Positions 26,432 to 35,217 of a stretch of DNA of 64,000 nt are shown here, one piece after another; the first letter of the stretch is position 1; every line of letters begins with the position of its first letter. This DNA comes from CAMDPA01 sp965223035. GTDB lineage: Bacteria; Pseudomonadota; Alphaproteobacteria; Rhizobiales; Hyphomicrobiaceae. The DNA lies in the NCBI GenBank assembly GCA_965223035.1, contig OZ244980.1:930001-994000 (forward strand), in the 5' to 3' direction. The translations under genes and the position numbers were made by a program. A model generated the notes under the pieces. That model had not been told where the DNA came from, did not search any database, and was given only the letters and a program-made list of their open reading frames with translations.

Positions 26432-27541
26432 ATGCGCACCCTCAGTCGACGTAGGTTGCTTCGCAATGCCACCCTGTCCGGTACGGTCGCCAGCCTCGCC
26501 GTGTCCGCGCCGCACATCGCCCGCGCCATGCCCGCGGTCCACTGGAAGCTGGTCACCGGTTTCCCGATGTCATTCAACATCGCCCAAACGGCGATCTCGT
26601 CGTTCGCGCAGACGGTGTCGCAGGCCACCGATGGGCAGTTTCGCATCACGGTTGCCACGCCCCAGACGGCCACCGAGAGAAGCGCGGTGATCGATGAGGT
26701 GGCGGCAGGGCGCATCGAAATGTGCTACGCCGCGTCCGCCGACGCCTGGGGGCGGGATCCCGCCTTCGCGCTGGGAACAACCGTGCCGTTCGGTCTCAAT
26801 GCGCGCATGCAGAGCGCCTGGCACTATCGCGGCGGCGCGCTTGAGCTGCTCAACGCGCTTTACGCCAAGCACGGGCTTTACGGGTTGCCCGCCGGCAATA
26901 CCGGGACGCGGATGGGCGGCTGGTTTCGGCGTAAGGTCGGGTCCGTGGACGACCTGGATGGTTTGAAAGTACCGGTCGACGGGCTCGCTGGCCAAGTACT
27001 CGCCAAGTTGGGCCTGGTGCCCACCCCTCGCGATACCTTACAGATCGGCGCCGCGGTCGCGCGCGGTGCGCTTGATGCTGCCCTTGTCTCCGGACCGCAC
27101 GATGACGAGAACCTCGGGCTCTACAAGTTTGCGCGGTATTACTATTATCCCGCCTGGTGGTCCGGGGCGGCGACGCTGCACCTGTTCATCAATCTGGAAC
27201 GATGGGAAGGCTTGTCGAAAGCCTATCAGGCCGCCTTGCGTGCGGCCGCCGCGCAGGCCAACTCCGCCGTGTTGGCGGGCTATGACGTGGCAAATCCAGC
27301 AGCGCTGAGGCGCCTGCTGCGCTTCGGGGTTGAAATCATTCCGTTCCAACGGGATGTGCTGGACGCCGGTTTCGAGGCGGCCCATGAGGTGTTGGCCGGC
27401 TACGCCCTGGCCAATGCCAATTTTGCGTCAATCTACGGGTCGTTGAAAGCGTTTCGGGCGGAAAGCTACCTGTGGGCGCAAGTGGCCGATAATGCGTTGG
27501 ACAGTTACATGATGATTCAGCAGCGCGATCAGCGGCTTTAG
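26432..27541 (+). CDS. TRAP-type transporter periplasmic substrate-binding protein (DctP family), orphan
   Basis: The protein has 369 residues. The N-terminus SRRRLLRNATLSGTVASLAVSAPHIARA is a twin-arginine signal, so the folded protein is probably exported by Tat. The mature part follows the DctP/TakP pattern, with HWKLVTGFP at the start, RIEMCYAASADAWGRDPAFALGTTVPFG, the hinge segment GLKVPVDGLAGQVLAKLG and YYYPAWWSGAATLHLFINLERW. The last motifs are typical of the TakP/DctP group that binds 2-oxo-acids and carboxylates. The DctQ and DctM permease genes that normally accompany it are absent from the window. GGGAG lies about 13 nt upstream. Confidence 0.88.
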   Translation: MRTLSRRRLLRNATLSGTVASLAVSAPHIARAMPAVHWKLVTGFPMSFNIAQTAISSFAQTVSQATDGQFRITVATPQTATERSAVIDEVAAGRIEMCYAASADAWGRDPAFALGTTVPFGLNARMQSAWHYRGGALELLNALYAKHGLYGLPAGNTGTRMGGWFRRKVGSVDDLDGLKVPVDGLAGQVLAKLGLVPTPRDTLQIGAAVARGALDAALVSGPHDDENLGLYKFARYYYYPAWWSGAATLHLFINLERWEGLSKAYQAALRAAAAQANSAVLAGYDVANPAALRRLLRFGVEIIPFQRDVLDAGFEAAHEVLAGYALANANFASIYGSLKAFRAESYLWAQVADNALDSYMMIQQRDQRL

Positions 27542-27638
27542 ATCATGCCCGCCCTTGGCGCATCGGCCGTGGCCCATCCGGCGCCGCGGGCGCGTAACGT
27601 CGGATTAAGAAACCATCGTTCAATACAGCTAAACGAAT

Positions 27639-27768
27639 GCGCCCAACCCGGGGGGAGGGTTGGGCGCTCACGCGCTTATTAAGCGCGAACACCGGGAGGG
27701 AAACCGGTGCTACAGACGGTGCCTTCGGCTAGACGGGGGGCACTACCGATACAGGGGGACACCGTCTG
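27639..27768. ncRNA. Candidate structured RNA: four consecutive perfect hairpins with G-rich loops (C-rich on the minus strand)
   Basis: In order: GCGCCCAACCC paired with GGGTTGGGCGC (27639-27649 and 27657-27667, 11 bp, loop GGGGGGA). Then CGCGCTT paired with AAGCGCG (27671-27677, 27681-27687). Then CACCGG paired with CCGGTG (27690-27695, 27704-27709, loop with GAGGGAAA). Then CAGACGGTG paired with CACCGTCTG (27713-27721, 27760-27768). No ORF explains the segment. Read on the minus strand, the loops carry CCCTCCCCCC, TTTCCCTC and similar, resembling anti-Shine-Dalgarno CCUCC loops of alphaproteobacterial sRNAs. Orientation is undecided and no strong promoter or T-run terminator was found. It lies between the TRAP gene and lolA. 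Confidence 0.5.
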
Positions 27769-27821
27769 CGTGAGATCGAGTTAAGCGCAACGTGAGCGAT
27801 TACAACAGTGGGAATCGCATG

Positions 27822-27861
27822 CGGTAACAAAAATGTTACCGTATGTTTCGACTTATCCACA
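27822..27861. promoter_or_regulatory. 20-bp palindrome followed by a consensus DnaA-box sequence
   Basis: CGGTAACA and TGTTACCG form a perfect inverted repeat around AAAA (27822-27841). Twelve bases on, TTATCCACA (27853-27861) matches the DnaA-box consensus exactly. Only this one box was seen, so it is not evidence of an origin. The pair lies in the 487-base gene-free gap 27542-28028, 55 bp beyond the structured-RNA candidate. A fragment of the interspersed repeat (GATCATGCCCGCCCTTGGCG) starts the gap at 27541. Confidence 0.5.
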
Positions 27862-28028
27862 GCGAAACCGCTAGGAAGGTGCGAATATGCAACACGCTGA
27901 TCGGCGGTTCGCAACAAATTTCACGCCAATTACCAGCGGCCCCTTGGCCACGGCGGCGAACCCCGCGGGTATGATTGAGCAACTTTCAGATACAGCTTGG
28001 CCCTGGCATGCGAACACCACAGGTCGAT

Positions 28029-28721
28029 TTACCTGTCTCGGAAAAAGTTTGTTTCCCAAACGAATATCTCAGGATCAATCTTATCCTTCTTATTCAGTCT
28101 TGATACTTCAACGCGCGTTTCCAAACCTTGCGGATCCTGTACGACCCACTCCTTGAGATCAAGTTCGGGCTGCTTCACAAAAAACAGCTGGACTCTGCCG
28201 GGTGCATCGGGGTTGCGATCCTGTAGCAAGAGAATGATCAGGTCGTCGGACTCTTGAGCGTCGATTATTTGAGCGTCCCGTATCAGGTTGACATCTTTCC
28301 TCAACAGCAAACGGAACGGTGTATTGTCGAGCTCGACGGCGTCCTCGATATCCTGGTCGGGCTCTTTGATCCGCAACAGTCGCCCGTCGGAGGCCATGAT
28401 CTTTTTATGCGGGGCGGCATAGTCGAACCTGAAGCGGCCTGGGCGCTTCACATAAAACCGACCGCGAGAGCGCGTCTTGTCCGGGTCGGTTTGCACGAAC
28501 CGGCCCTTCATGTTGTCGAGCGCGTTGAAGTAGGCACTGACCTTGTCGACGGTTCGAGCTGTTGCCGGGTCTAAGCCAGGCTGAGCGGCCGTGGCCGTGC
28601 CAGCAACCGTTTCCGACCAAGTTCCACCTCCGGACTGGCCCTGCGCGGCCAGCGGCCCGGCCACTAGCATGATCACTGTTAAGGCAAAACCTGCGACGTG
28701 GGTGCTGAGGAGATGCCGCAT
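28029..28721 (-). CDS. lolA: Outer-membrane lipoprotein carrier protein LolA
   Basis: The protein has 230 residues from an ATG at 28721 preceded by AGGAAGGGGG; a longer in-frame start at 28832 would bury the signal peptide. Residues 1-27 are a signal sequence ending near GPLAAQG. The LolA fold signature follows: VSAYFNALDNMKGRFVQTDP, GRFYVKRPGRFRFDYAAP, DGRLLRIKEPD and the DNTPFRLLL stretch. LolA carries lipoproteins across the periplasm from the LolCDE complex to LolB. LolC/E and LolD are encoded 18 kb downstream. The gene stands alone on the minus strand. Confidence 0.92.
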   Translation of the reverse strand: MRHLLSTHVAGFALTVIMLVAGPLAAQGQSGGGTWSETVAGTATAAQPGLDPATARTVDKVSAYFNALDNMKGRFVQTDPDKTRSRGRFYVKRPGRFRFDYAAPHKKIMASDGRLLRIKEPDQDIEDAVELDNTPFRLLLRKDVNLIRDAQIIDAQESDDLIILLLQDRNPDAPGRVQLFFVKQPELDLKEWVVQDPQGLETRVEVSRLNKKDKIDPEIFVWETNFFRDR

Positions 28722-29258
28722 ATTTCCCCCTTCCTGAAGCCGAATGTGGACATGTCTCAACATTGCGACGATAAATTGACCTGGGACTGACGAGTGATTG
28801 CGGGCGTGGCCATCACTTTCCTGGGCCTGCAACCGATCGCGACCGTCGGCACCGCGCAGGCAAACTCATCCCAACCCCGGCGGCGCCCGGCCGGGGTTCC
28901 GCGTGGTCGCACCACGCCAAGACCCGAATCGTGATTGGCGCGTGCCGCGCGTACACTAACCTGGTTCGCAGCCTCGGCAAGGCTGCGCGGCCGATCGTCC
29001 TCGGCAAATATTACGCCCTATAGAGCAACCTGCCTTTAATCGGAATCGGAACGATCCCGATTAAAGGCGCGATGATCTAGCCTTTCAGAGCTAGCTGGAA
29101 CCATGCTGTTCTCCCGCCCGGCAGCCCACAACATTCTGCGATTGGACAGCGGCGCGGGGAGCGGGCCGGCACAGCGATTCCGCCTCAGGCGGACATCATG
29201 TAGCGTGTCCGCGATTTCCCGCTCGTTCACTGGTGATTGCGCGCACGGCGGAGATGAT
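28722..29258. repeat. Gene-free gap with an interspersed repeat
   Basis: No gene is visible in 537 bases. GAGCAACCTGCCTTTAATCGG begins the element; a perfect hairpin with arms GCCTTTAATCGG lies at 29032-29068 with the loop AATCGGAACGATC. The box AGCTGGAACCAT follows at about 29092-29103, then CGCCTCAGGCGGACATCATGTAG near 29181-29203. Confidence 0.8.
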
Positions 29259-30278
29259 TTAGCCCCACAACGCGGCGGGGGCGGGCTCGATCAGCCCATC
29301 GCGAAACACCAAGCCCGACGGCCTGTCGGCCGCTAACAACAGCGGTCCATCAAGATCGAGCCAATCCGCAAATGGGGCTAGCAGCAATGCCGGAGCCATC
29401 GCCAGCGAGGTCGCCACCATGCATCCGATCATAATCCTGAGACCTCGTCGCTTGGCCTGCGCTGCCATGTCCAGCGCGTGCGTCAGCCCGCCGGTCTTAT
29501 CCAGCTTGATGTTGACGGCATCATAGCGTCGCGCCAGTGCCTCAAGGCTATCGGCCGTGTGTGCAGATTCGTCGGCGCAGACTGGCACGGAACGTTCCAA
29601 TGTCGACAGCCGTGCGTCCGCGTCAGCGCGCAGGGGTTGCTCGATCATCTCGAAGCCCTCCGCGGCGGCGACGGCGAGCATCCGCTCAAGATCGCGCTCG
29701 TCCCATCCTTCATTGGCGTCTGCGACCAAGCGCGCATCGGGCCGCGCCTGACGCACCATGCGCATGCGCTCGGCGTCGGCCCCGTCATCACCGCCGAGCT
29801 TGAGCTTCAAAAGCGGCAGGTGCGCGACCGCCGCGGCTTTGGCCGCCATCTGGTCAGGCGTGGCGAGGCTCAACGTAAAGCAGGTGATGCACTGTGCGGG
29901 CGTCGGCGGAGGGGCGCCGGCGAGCGCCAGATCTTGAACCCGGCGCCCAGACCATTTGGCCGAGAGGTCCCACAGCGCGCAATCCAGTGCGTTGCGGGCC
30001 GCGCTGGGCGGCATGGCGGTCTGCAGGTTAAGGCGTGCGCTGTCGGGGGACCCGCTCAGCAGATGGCGAGCGGCCTCGATTGCGGCACGGGTTGACTGGG
30101 GCTGTTCCGCGTACCGCGGATAGGGCACGCATTCCCCGCGGCCGACATGCTGCCCATCGGATATCTCCGCCACCACGACGACGGCGTCACGCTTGACCCC
30201 TCTTGAGATGGCAAACCCGCCGGCGATCGGCCAGGTCTCAAGTTTGGTGGTGAGCGCCAATTTATCCATCAGCCACAT
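29259..30278 (-). CDS. Dipeptide (L-Ala-D/L-Glu) epimerase, enolase superfamily
   Basis: The protein has 339 residues. The muconate-lactonising-enzyme-type active site is complete: K158-x-K160 (LKLKLGG), metal ligands D187 (DANEGW), E213 (IEQPL) and D236 (CADESAH), and the second base K258 (NIKLDKTGG). The C-terminal DGP motif is present. This combination marks dipeptide epimerases, most often acting on L-Ala-D-Glu from peptidoglycan turnover. That fits neighbouring envelope genes. An ATG at 30269 is an alternative start. It lies 179 bp downstream of the giant coiled-coil gene on the same strand. Confidence 0.9.
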   Translation of the reverse strand: MWLMDKLALTTKLETWPIAGGFAISRGVKRDAVVVVAEISDGQHVGRGECVPYPRYAEQPQSTRAAIEAARHLLSGSPDSARLNLQTAMPPSAARNALDCALWDLSAKWSGRRVQDLALAGAPPPTPAQCITCFTLSLATPDQMAAKAAAVAHLPLLKLKLGGDDGADAERMRMVRQARPDARLVADANEGWDERDLERMLAVAAAEGFEMIEQPLRADADARLSTLERSVPVCADESAHTADSLEALARRYDAVNIKLDKTGGLTHALDMAAQAKRRGLRIMIGCMVATSLAMAPALLLAPFADWLDLDGPLLLAADRPSGLVFRDGLIEPAPAALWG

Positions 30279-30457
30279 CCATCGCCGGTTGGCCCGAATC
30301 GCCGTCGCGTGCCCATGCTTTTGCCAGCTGCCGGGCGCATGTCGTTTTGTCGCGATGGCCCGGTCGGATCCGCCTGTCCGATCGACTGCTCGGCCGCGAG
30401 ACCCTCGACAAATCAGTTTTGTCCGAACCGTGGTTGGCCGGCGGGTCGGATGATGGG

Positions 30458-33400
30458 CTACGTGATGCGGCCGCAGGCGTGCGCCAAGAACAAATAGACG
30501 CGACCATATTCGGACGCCAGATGACCCTGTGCAGCGACCCCGCTGGCGTCCTGTTGCTCCGATTCTTGGAGGACACGCTCGAAATCGTAAAGATAGCGCT
30601 GGGCTTTTTCGGCGAGGGCCGGCTCCGTCTTGATCCTTTGCACGGTCTCATCGAACAGCGCTCGACCCTCCTGGGTGTAGAGGCTGCGGACCATGATCCC
30701 GCGGTGACCAGCGCCCAACCGTTGCCAGATCTCGGCGGCGCGGGCTGGATCCAGCGCGCGGGCAGCGGCGGCAATGTCAAGTGCGGTCGAATCGGTGGCG
30801 TTCGGTTGCGCCACCTGTGGCTGAGCGTGCCTGGCCGCCTGGTTCGCCTGCTGCCGGTCATCATGGGATGGATCTTGGATCTGCGGTGCTGGCTCGGGCG
30901 GGCGGCTGACGTCGATGGCGGTGCTCGGTTCATCGTCCAACGACGCGCGCTTGAGCAAATCGCCGAGCGACCAATTCTCTCGGGCATTTGGCGAGGGAGC
31001 CGCACCGATTCCAGGCCCCGAGAAGGCGTCGGCGGATGCGGGGAGCGGCGATGGGGTGGCCGCCCGAGTCGGCGCCTCGCCGGCGGCCGGCTTGACCTGG
31101 CTTGCGGGCGCTTGAGCCGGCGCCGACGGCTCGGCCACGGCGCGGCTGCGGGCCTGCAGCTCCTGGCTGAGCGCCGAACTCAGCGTGCTGAGCGTCTTGA
31201 CTTGCCCGTCGGTCGATGTGGGCTGGGTCGCAACTGGAACCAAAGACTGGGCACCGAGCTGGGCTAATGGTGCAACCGGTCGGCTGATATCGCGGGCGCC
31301 CACGTCCCTTTGCGACATGCTGGACAACTGGTCGAGCGCCCGCAATTGGTCCTGCAGGACCTTGCGCATCGCATCGGCGCCTTCGCGGGTGGTATCTGGC
31401 AACTTCTCAATTTCAGTCTTCAGCAGCTCTTGCTGTTGGGCGAGCTGGGCTGCCGCCTGGGAGGCCGTGCGCCGTGCCTCGTTGGATGTCTCGCTGAACT
31501 GGGTGGTCAGCGTGCCCAGACGTTGGGTCACCTCTTCGGAGACATCGGTAAAGCGCGTGCGCAGATCCTCCAGGGCGCGCGAGGTATTCTCCGCCGCGAT
31601 GTTCTTCAGCCGCTCTATGTCGGCGATGGTCGCGCGCGAGGACTGCTCGGCGCTTTCGGCGAGCTCGGCGGTGAGCGAGCGCGCGCGCTCCTCGGCTTCG
31701 CTGATCGAGCCTTCGATCCGCTGGGAGTAGCCCTGCGCGACGGTGCTCAGCTCTTCGGCCTTGCCAATCATGCGGGTGAGCGTCTGGTTGAGCTCCTGGT
31801 GCCGGTTTTGCAGGGTTTGATCGATTTTGTAATTGGCGGTCTCCAGCGCGCTCGCCGAGCGTAGGATATTCTGTCCCTGGGATTCGAAACGGGTGGTGAT
31901 GCCGTTGATCTGCGACAGCAGATTCTCTGAGACGGTCTTCAGCAGCTCCGATTGTCCGGCCAACCCTTCCATCGCTTTGATCGATTGGCGGGTGATGTTT
32001 TCGCTGGTGCGGCGCACTGCGGAGATGCCCTGCATCAGGCTCTCGTCGAATTCGATCGCCTGACGCGACAGGGTGTCGCCCAGCGTTCTGGCGTGATTTT
32101 CCAGTGCCGCTTCCAACGATTGGGTGCGTTCGCCCACCGTTTGGTCAATCGCCAGGGTCGAACGCATGATCGATTCGTCAAACAATCGCAGCCGCTCCGA
32201 GAACGCCTCGTCGAGGGCCTGCGTGCGTTCGACCAACTGCACATCGAGGGCATGTGATCGCTCGACCAGCGTGTGGGTGTGGCGGGTGACGGCCGCATCG
32301 ATCTCTCTGGCGCGCTCTTCGATCGTCGTGGTCAACGATTCAGCGCGCGAGGCCATGGCCGAATCGAGCGCCAAAACCTGCTCATCCAATTGCGAGGTGA
32401 GCGCCTCTGCCTGCTCGGCAATTTGGTGTGTGATCGCTTCGGTGTGCTCCGATAGCTGTCCATCGATGGTCTTGGCCTGATCCGTGAACTGGACCTGCAG
32501 CGATTGCGAGCGCGTGGCCAAAGTGCTGTCGAGCGCGCGCGTGTACTCCTCGAACACGATTTGAAGGTCCCCGGTTCTGGCGGCAATCGCGTTTCCGATC
32601 AGCTCCATGCGTTGATCCAGGGAGCTTGACAGCGCCGTGGAGTAGTCGGCGAGTGCAGTTTGCAGTTGATCGGTTCGCTTGCCCACCGTGTTTTCCAGGT
32701 TGCCGGCCTGGTCGGCAATCGCGCCCTCCAACGAGATCAAGTTCTGACCCGCGTCCTCGATGATCTTCGCCAGTTTGACCTGTTGGGTGGACAACTTATC
32801 GATGAGGTCGGGCACCTCGCTGCCCAACGTCCGCAGCGTTCCCGTCACCCGGTCGCTGGTGTTGATCAGCGCATCGCGTTCGCCGGACAGCTCTTGGATC
32901 AGACCACGGATCTTGCGCTCGTTTTCAGCATAAGACCGCTCCAACGCAGAAACTTCCGAGTGGACCATCGCCTCGAGCTCGCCCGCCCGACCCAACGCCC
33001 GCGATACCGCATCGTTCATGAACGACACTTGGCGCCTTACGGCTTGACCCAGGGACGCGACCGATTGTTCGGCCATGCGATCAGGCTCGGCGAGACGCAC
33101 CGCCACTTCTGTCATGGCACTGGAGCGAATGCGGAGTTCCTCTGAGCGATAGGCGATCATTGCCAAGCCGTAAAACAGCCCGATCGGGAGCAGGATCGCG
33201 GCGATCAGCACCAATAACTCAGGCCGCGCGAGCAACGCCAGCAGACCCGGTCCACTGAACAGGCTGCTGCCCCAGTGATAGCCGATGAAGATCAGCGCGA
33301 TGACCGACCAGGCGATGGCGGCCGCGGAGGCGATGGAGAACGGCTTTGTGGATGGCTGTTGATTGAGCGCATAAATCAACCCGCCAATTGACGGTGTGCT

Positions 33401-34303
33401 GTCATTGGCGACGGCCTTTTCGAGGGGCCTTTCGGGGGGCCTCTCGGGGGGCCTCTCGGGGGGCCTTGCCGCCGGGCGCCGTTTGGCCAGGCGGCGTTCA
33501 TGCGGGGTGCGGGGCTCGCCCGCCGAAAGGTGGTGAGGTTCAACAGGCGCCAGGGACGCCGGTTGGTCGAGATCCGGCAGATCGGGGGTTGGATCGGCTT
33601 GGGCGTCAGGATCTGGCCCAGCCCCGTTGGTCCGCTGGCGCGGCAACAGTTCGATGCCGATCGCGCTGGCCAAAGCCTCGTTTTTGCTCGCGGGCGGGCG
33701 CAGCGAATCAAGGCGGGCTCCCAACGGCAGGGGCGGTGGCCCGGCCGAATCCGACCCAGCGGCGGGCTCGAGCGGTGGCTCAGCGACGTCCAGCAGCGCT
33801 TCGCGCTCCGCAGCGGATTCGGCGGCGGGCTTAACCGGCGGCTGGCCGACGTCCAGCTGCAATGTGTGCTGTAACGCTGACTCAGCGGCAGTTGCGGCCG
33901 CTTGGTCGGGATCTCCTGAAGTTTCCTTGGCGGGCAGCGGCGGTGGTGTCGGCAGCGGCAAGTCGATATCGCCGAACGCCACCGATTCGCGGGTCTCCGA
34001 CTGGGACCCAGCCGAGGCGGATGCGTCGCCGGGTTGCTTGGTCAGACTGGTGGACGTCGTTTTGGACTCCGTCGCACCGGGGCGCGGCAGCTGGGGGCCA
34101 GAAGACAGCTGGGGGCCAGACGACAGCTGGGGGCCAGACGGCAGCTGGGGGTCAGACGACTGTTGGGGGTCAGACGACAGCTGGGGGTCAGATGTCGGGG
34201 TGGCAGTCGGCGCTGGAACAGGCGCCTGCACGCTGGCCAACCGCCGACCGATCTCGTCAATCAGGTCACCTGAGTCGTCGTGTTTGGCTTTCTCCTGCGC
34301 CAT
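30458..34303 (-). CDS. Giant membrane-anchored coiled-coil protein of unknown function
   Basis: The protein has 1281 residues from an ATG at 34303; a GTG at 34354 is an alternative. Residues 1-300 are Pro/Ser-rich with six 6-residue repeats (DPQLSS/SGPQLS) and RPPE repeats. Two membrane segments lie at about 322-341 and 363-385. About 390-1080 is almost continuous helical coiled coil with heptad and 14-residue periodicity (TRSQSLQVQFTDQAK-like units). A Pro/Ala linker leads to a compact tail, IWQRLGAGHRGIMVRSLYTQEG to YLFLAHACGR. Similar long proteins with such a tail occur in alphaproteobacteria, to my knowledge without an assigned function. A role in envelope organisation or polarity is speculation. 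The dipeptide epimerase gene follows. Confidence 0.75.
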   Translation of the reverse strand: MAQEKAKHDDSGDLIDEIGRRLASVQAPVPAPTATPTSDPQLSSDPQQSSDPQLPSGPQLSSGPQLSSGPQLPRPGATESKTTSTSLTKQPGDASASAGSQSETRESVAFGDIDLPLPTPPPLPAKETSGDPDQAAATAAESALQHTLQLDVGQPPVKPAAESAAEREALLDVAEPPLEPAAGSDSAGPPPLPLGARLDSLRPPASKNEALASAIGIELLPRQRTNGAGPDPDAQADPTPDLPDLDQPASLAPVEPHHLSAGEPRTPHERRLAKRRPAARPPERPPERPPERPLEKAVANDSTPSIGGLIYALNQQPSTKPFSIASAAAIAWSVIALIFIGYHWGSSLFSGPGLLALLARPELLVLIAAILLPIGLFYGLAMIAYRSEELRIRSSAMTEVAVRLAEPDRMAEQSVASLGQAVRRQVSFMNDAVSRALGRAGELEAMVHSEVSALERSYAENERKIRGLIQELSGERDALINTSDRVTGTLRTLGSEVPDLIDKLSTQQVKLAKIIEDAGQNLISLEGAIADQAGNLENTVGKRTDQLQTALADYSTALSSSLDQRMELIGNAIAARTGDLQIVFEEYTRALDSTLATRSQSLQVQFTDQAKTIDGQLSEHTEAITHQIAEQAEALTSQLDEQVLALDSAMASRAESLTTTIEERAREIDAAVTRHTHTLVERSHALDVQLVERTQALDEAFSERLRLFDESIMRSTLAIDQTVGERTQSLEAALENHARTLGDTLSRQAIEFDESLMQGISAVRRTSENITRQSIKAMEGLAGQSELLKTVSENLLSQINGITTRFESQGQNILRSASALETANYKIDQTLQNRHQELNQTLTRMIGKAEELSTVAQGYSQRIEGSISEAEERARSLTAELAESAEQSSRATIADIERLKNIAAENTSRALEDLRTRFTDVSEEVTQRLGTLTTQFSETSNEARRTASQAAAQLAQQQELLKTEIEKLPDTTREGADAMRKVLQDQLRALDQLSSMSQRDVGARDISRPVAPLAQLGAQSLVPVATQPTSTDGQVKTLSTLSSALSQELQARSRAVAEPSAPAQAPASQVKPAAGEAPTRAATPSPLPASADAFSGPGIGAAPSPNARENWSLGDLLKRASLDDEPSTAIDVSRPPEPAPQIQDPSHDDRQQANQAARHAQPQVAQPNATDSTALDIAAAARALDPARAAEIWQRLGAGHRGIMVRSLYTQEGRALFDETVQRIKTEPALAEKAQRYLYDFERVLQESEQQDASGVAAQGHLASEYGRVYLFLAHACGRIT
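33422..33469. repeat. 12-bp coding tandem repeat (RPPE units)
   Basis: Four units close to GGGGGGCCTCTC lie at 33422, 33434, 33446 and 33458 in the giant coiled-coil gene. They encode consecutive RPPE residues just before the first membrane segment. The unit length is a multiple of three, so copy number can vary without a frameshift. Confidence 0.85.
34088..34195. repeat. 18-bp coding tandem repeat, six units
   Basis: Units near CAGCTGGGGGCCAGACGA begin at 34088, 34106, 34124, 34142, 34160 and 34178. They encode the DPQLSS/SGPQLS repeats at residues 37-72 of the giant coiled-coil protein. Later units have GTCAG for GCCAG, dividing the array into two subtypes. Confidence 0.9.
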
Positions 34304-34632
34304 TAGCCCGCCCGCGTCCTCGCGCGCCCCGTGAGACGCGATAGCTCCTCGCACTTTGGCAGTGCCAACCCCGCGAGCAGCAAGTTTAAAGTGAGGATGC
34401 CTACCCCCAGGCCCAATTAGCCCTCAATAGCAATGATGTTGCCACCTCACCCGCCCGAAGTCGTATTTATGCGCCGATTTTAGGCAAAAGAAAGGTTCAA
34501 GTCCGGCAATATCAATAGGTTTCCGGCGCACCGAGCCGCATTATTAGGCCACCGTTGGATTAACGGCACATTATGGTTGGCCTGCTATATGATCGGCACG
34601 TTGGATTCCGTTGAGCTACGTCAAGCTACTGA
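34304..34632. other. Gene-free divergent region between the coiled-coil and Hpt genes
   Basis: This gap of 329 bases is AT-richer than the genes beside it, especially 34420-34620. It should hold both promoters. A TATATGAT sequence lies near 34588 for the plus-strand gene, without a convincing -35 partner. No gene or interspersed repeat is seen. Confidence 0.45.
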
Positions 34633-34995
34633 ATGAAAAGCGATTTTCAGTCTTCGACTGCCGTCGGTGAAGCCGCGATCGGTCCAATCGATCATGCGTT
34701 CCTTGCCCGCTATACAATGGGCAACCAACCACTTGAACGCGAGGTTTTGCATCTGTTCGCCGAGCAGGCCCCACAGGTGTTGGGCGAGCTGGAGGCAGCC
34801 ACCGAGCCGCACGCTTGGTATGTCGCCGCGCACACGTTGAAGGGGTCCGCCCGCGCCGTCGGAGCCTGGCGGGTTGCCGAGTTCGCCGAGCAGGCCGAGG
34901 CCGTGCACGACGATCCAAGCGCGCGAATCGCTACCCTCGATCGCCTCAGGCGGGCGCTGCGGGAGGCGGTTGCCTACATCGATGGTCTTGATTAG
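34633..34995 (+). CDS. Hpt-domain phosphotransfer protein
   Basis: The protein has 120 residues, essentially a single histidine phosphotransfer domain. The phospho-accepting H67 lies in AHTLKGSARAVGA (66-78), the canonical HTLKGSA context. A stand-alone Hpt passes phosphate between a hybrid kinase receiver and a response regulator; neither partner is in this window, so the pathway is unknown. It is divergent from the giant coiled-coil gene and upstream of the ferredoxin gene, 222 bp away. Confidence 0.9.
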   Translation: MKSDFQSSTAVGEAAIGPIDHAFLARYTMGNQPLEREVLHLFAEQAPQVLGELEAATEPHAWYVAAHTLKGSARAVGAWRVAEFAEQAEAVHDDPSARIATLDRLRRALREAVAYIDGLD

Positions 34996-35217
34996 GTGAA
35001 ACACGCAATGCGGGCCGGTCGCCATCGGTCGCTCGGCGCCACAATCGTGGGCTTGAATTCGTAGGCGTCCCCGGCTACCAGACAGGCATGCTGATCATTG
35101 GGCACCGCTGTGTTCGGTTGATCGGTTGTGATCGACTGCAACCCGGTTGCCAGCTCCCGAGGCGCGCCGACCACTGTTTTGCCCACCCGCGGCCTTTCGA
35201 GGAGCAGCCACGACACC

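Noticed and set aside
27853..27861. Replication origin suggested by a consensus DnaA box
   Set aside because: Only a single box was seen, with no cluster, no AT-rich unwinding element and no origin-linked genes nearby.
27887..28156. 89-codon plus-strand frame before lolA
   Set aside because: It overlaps the 3' end of lolA in antisense and shows no protein-like features or ribosome site.
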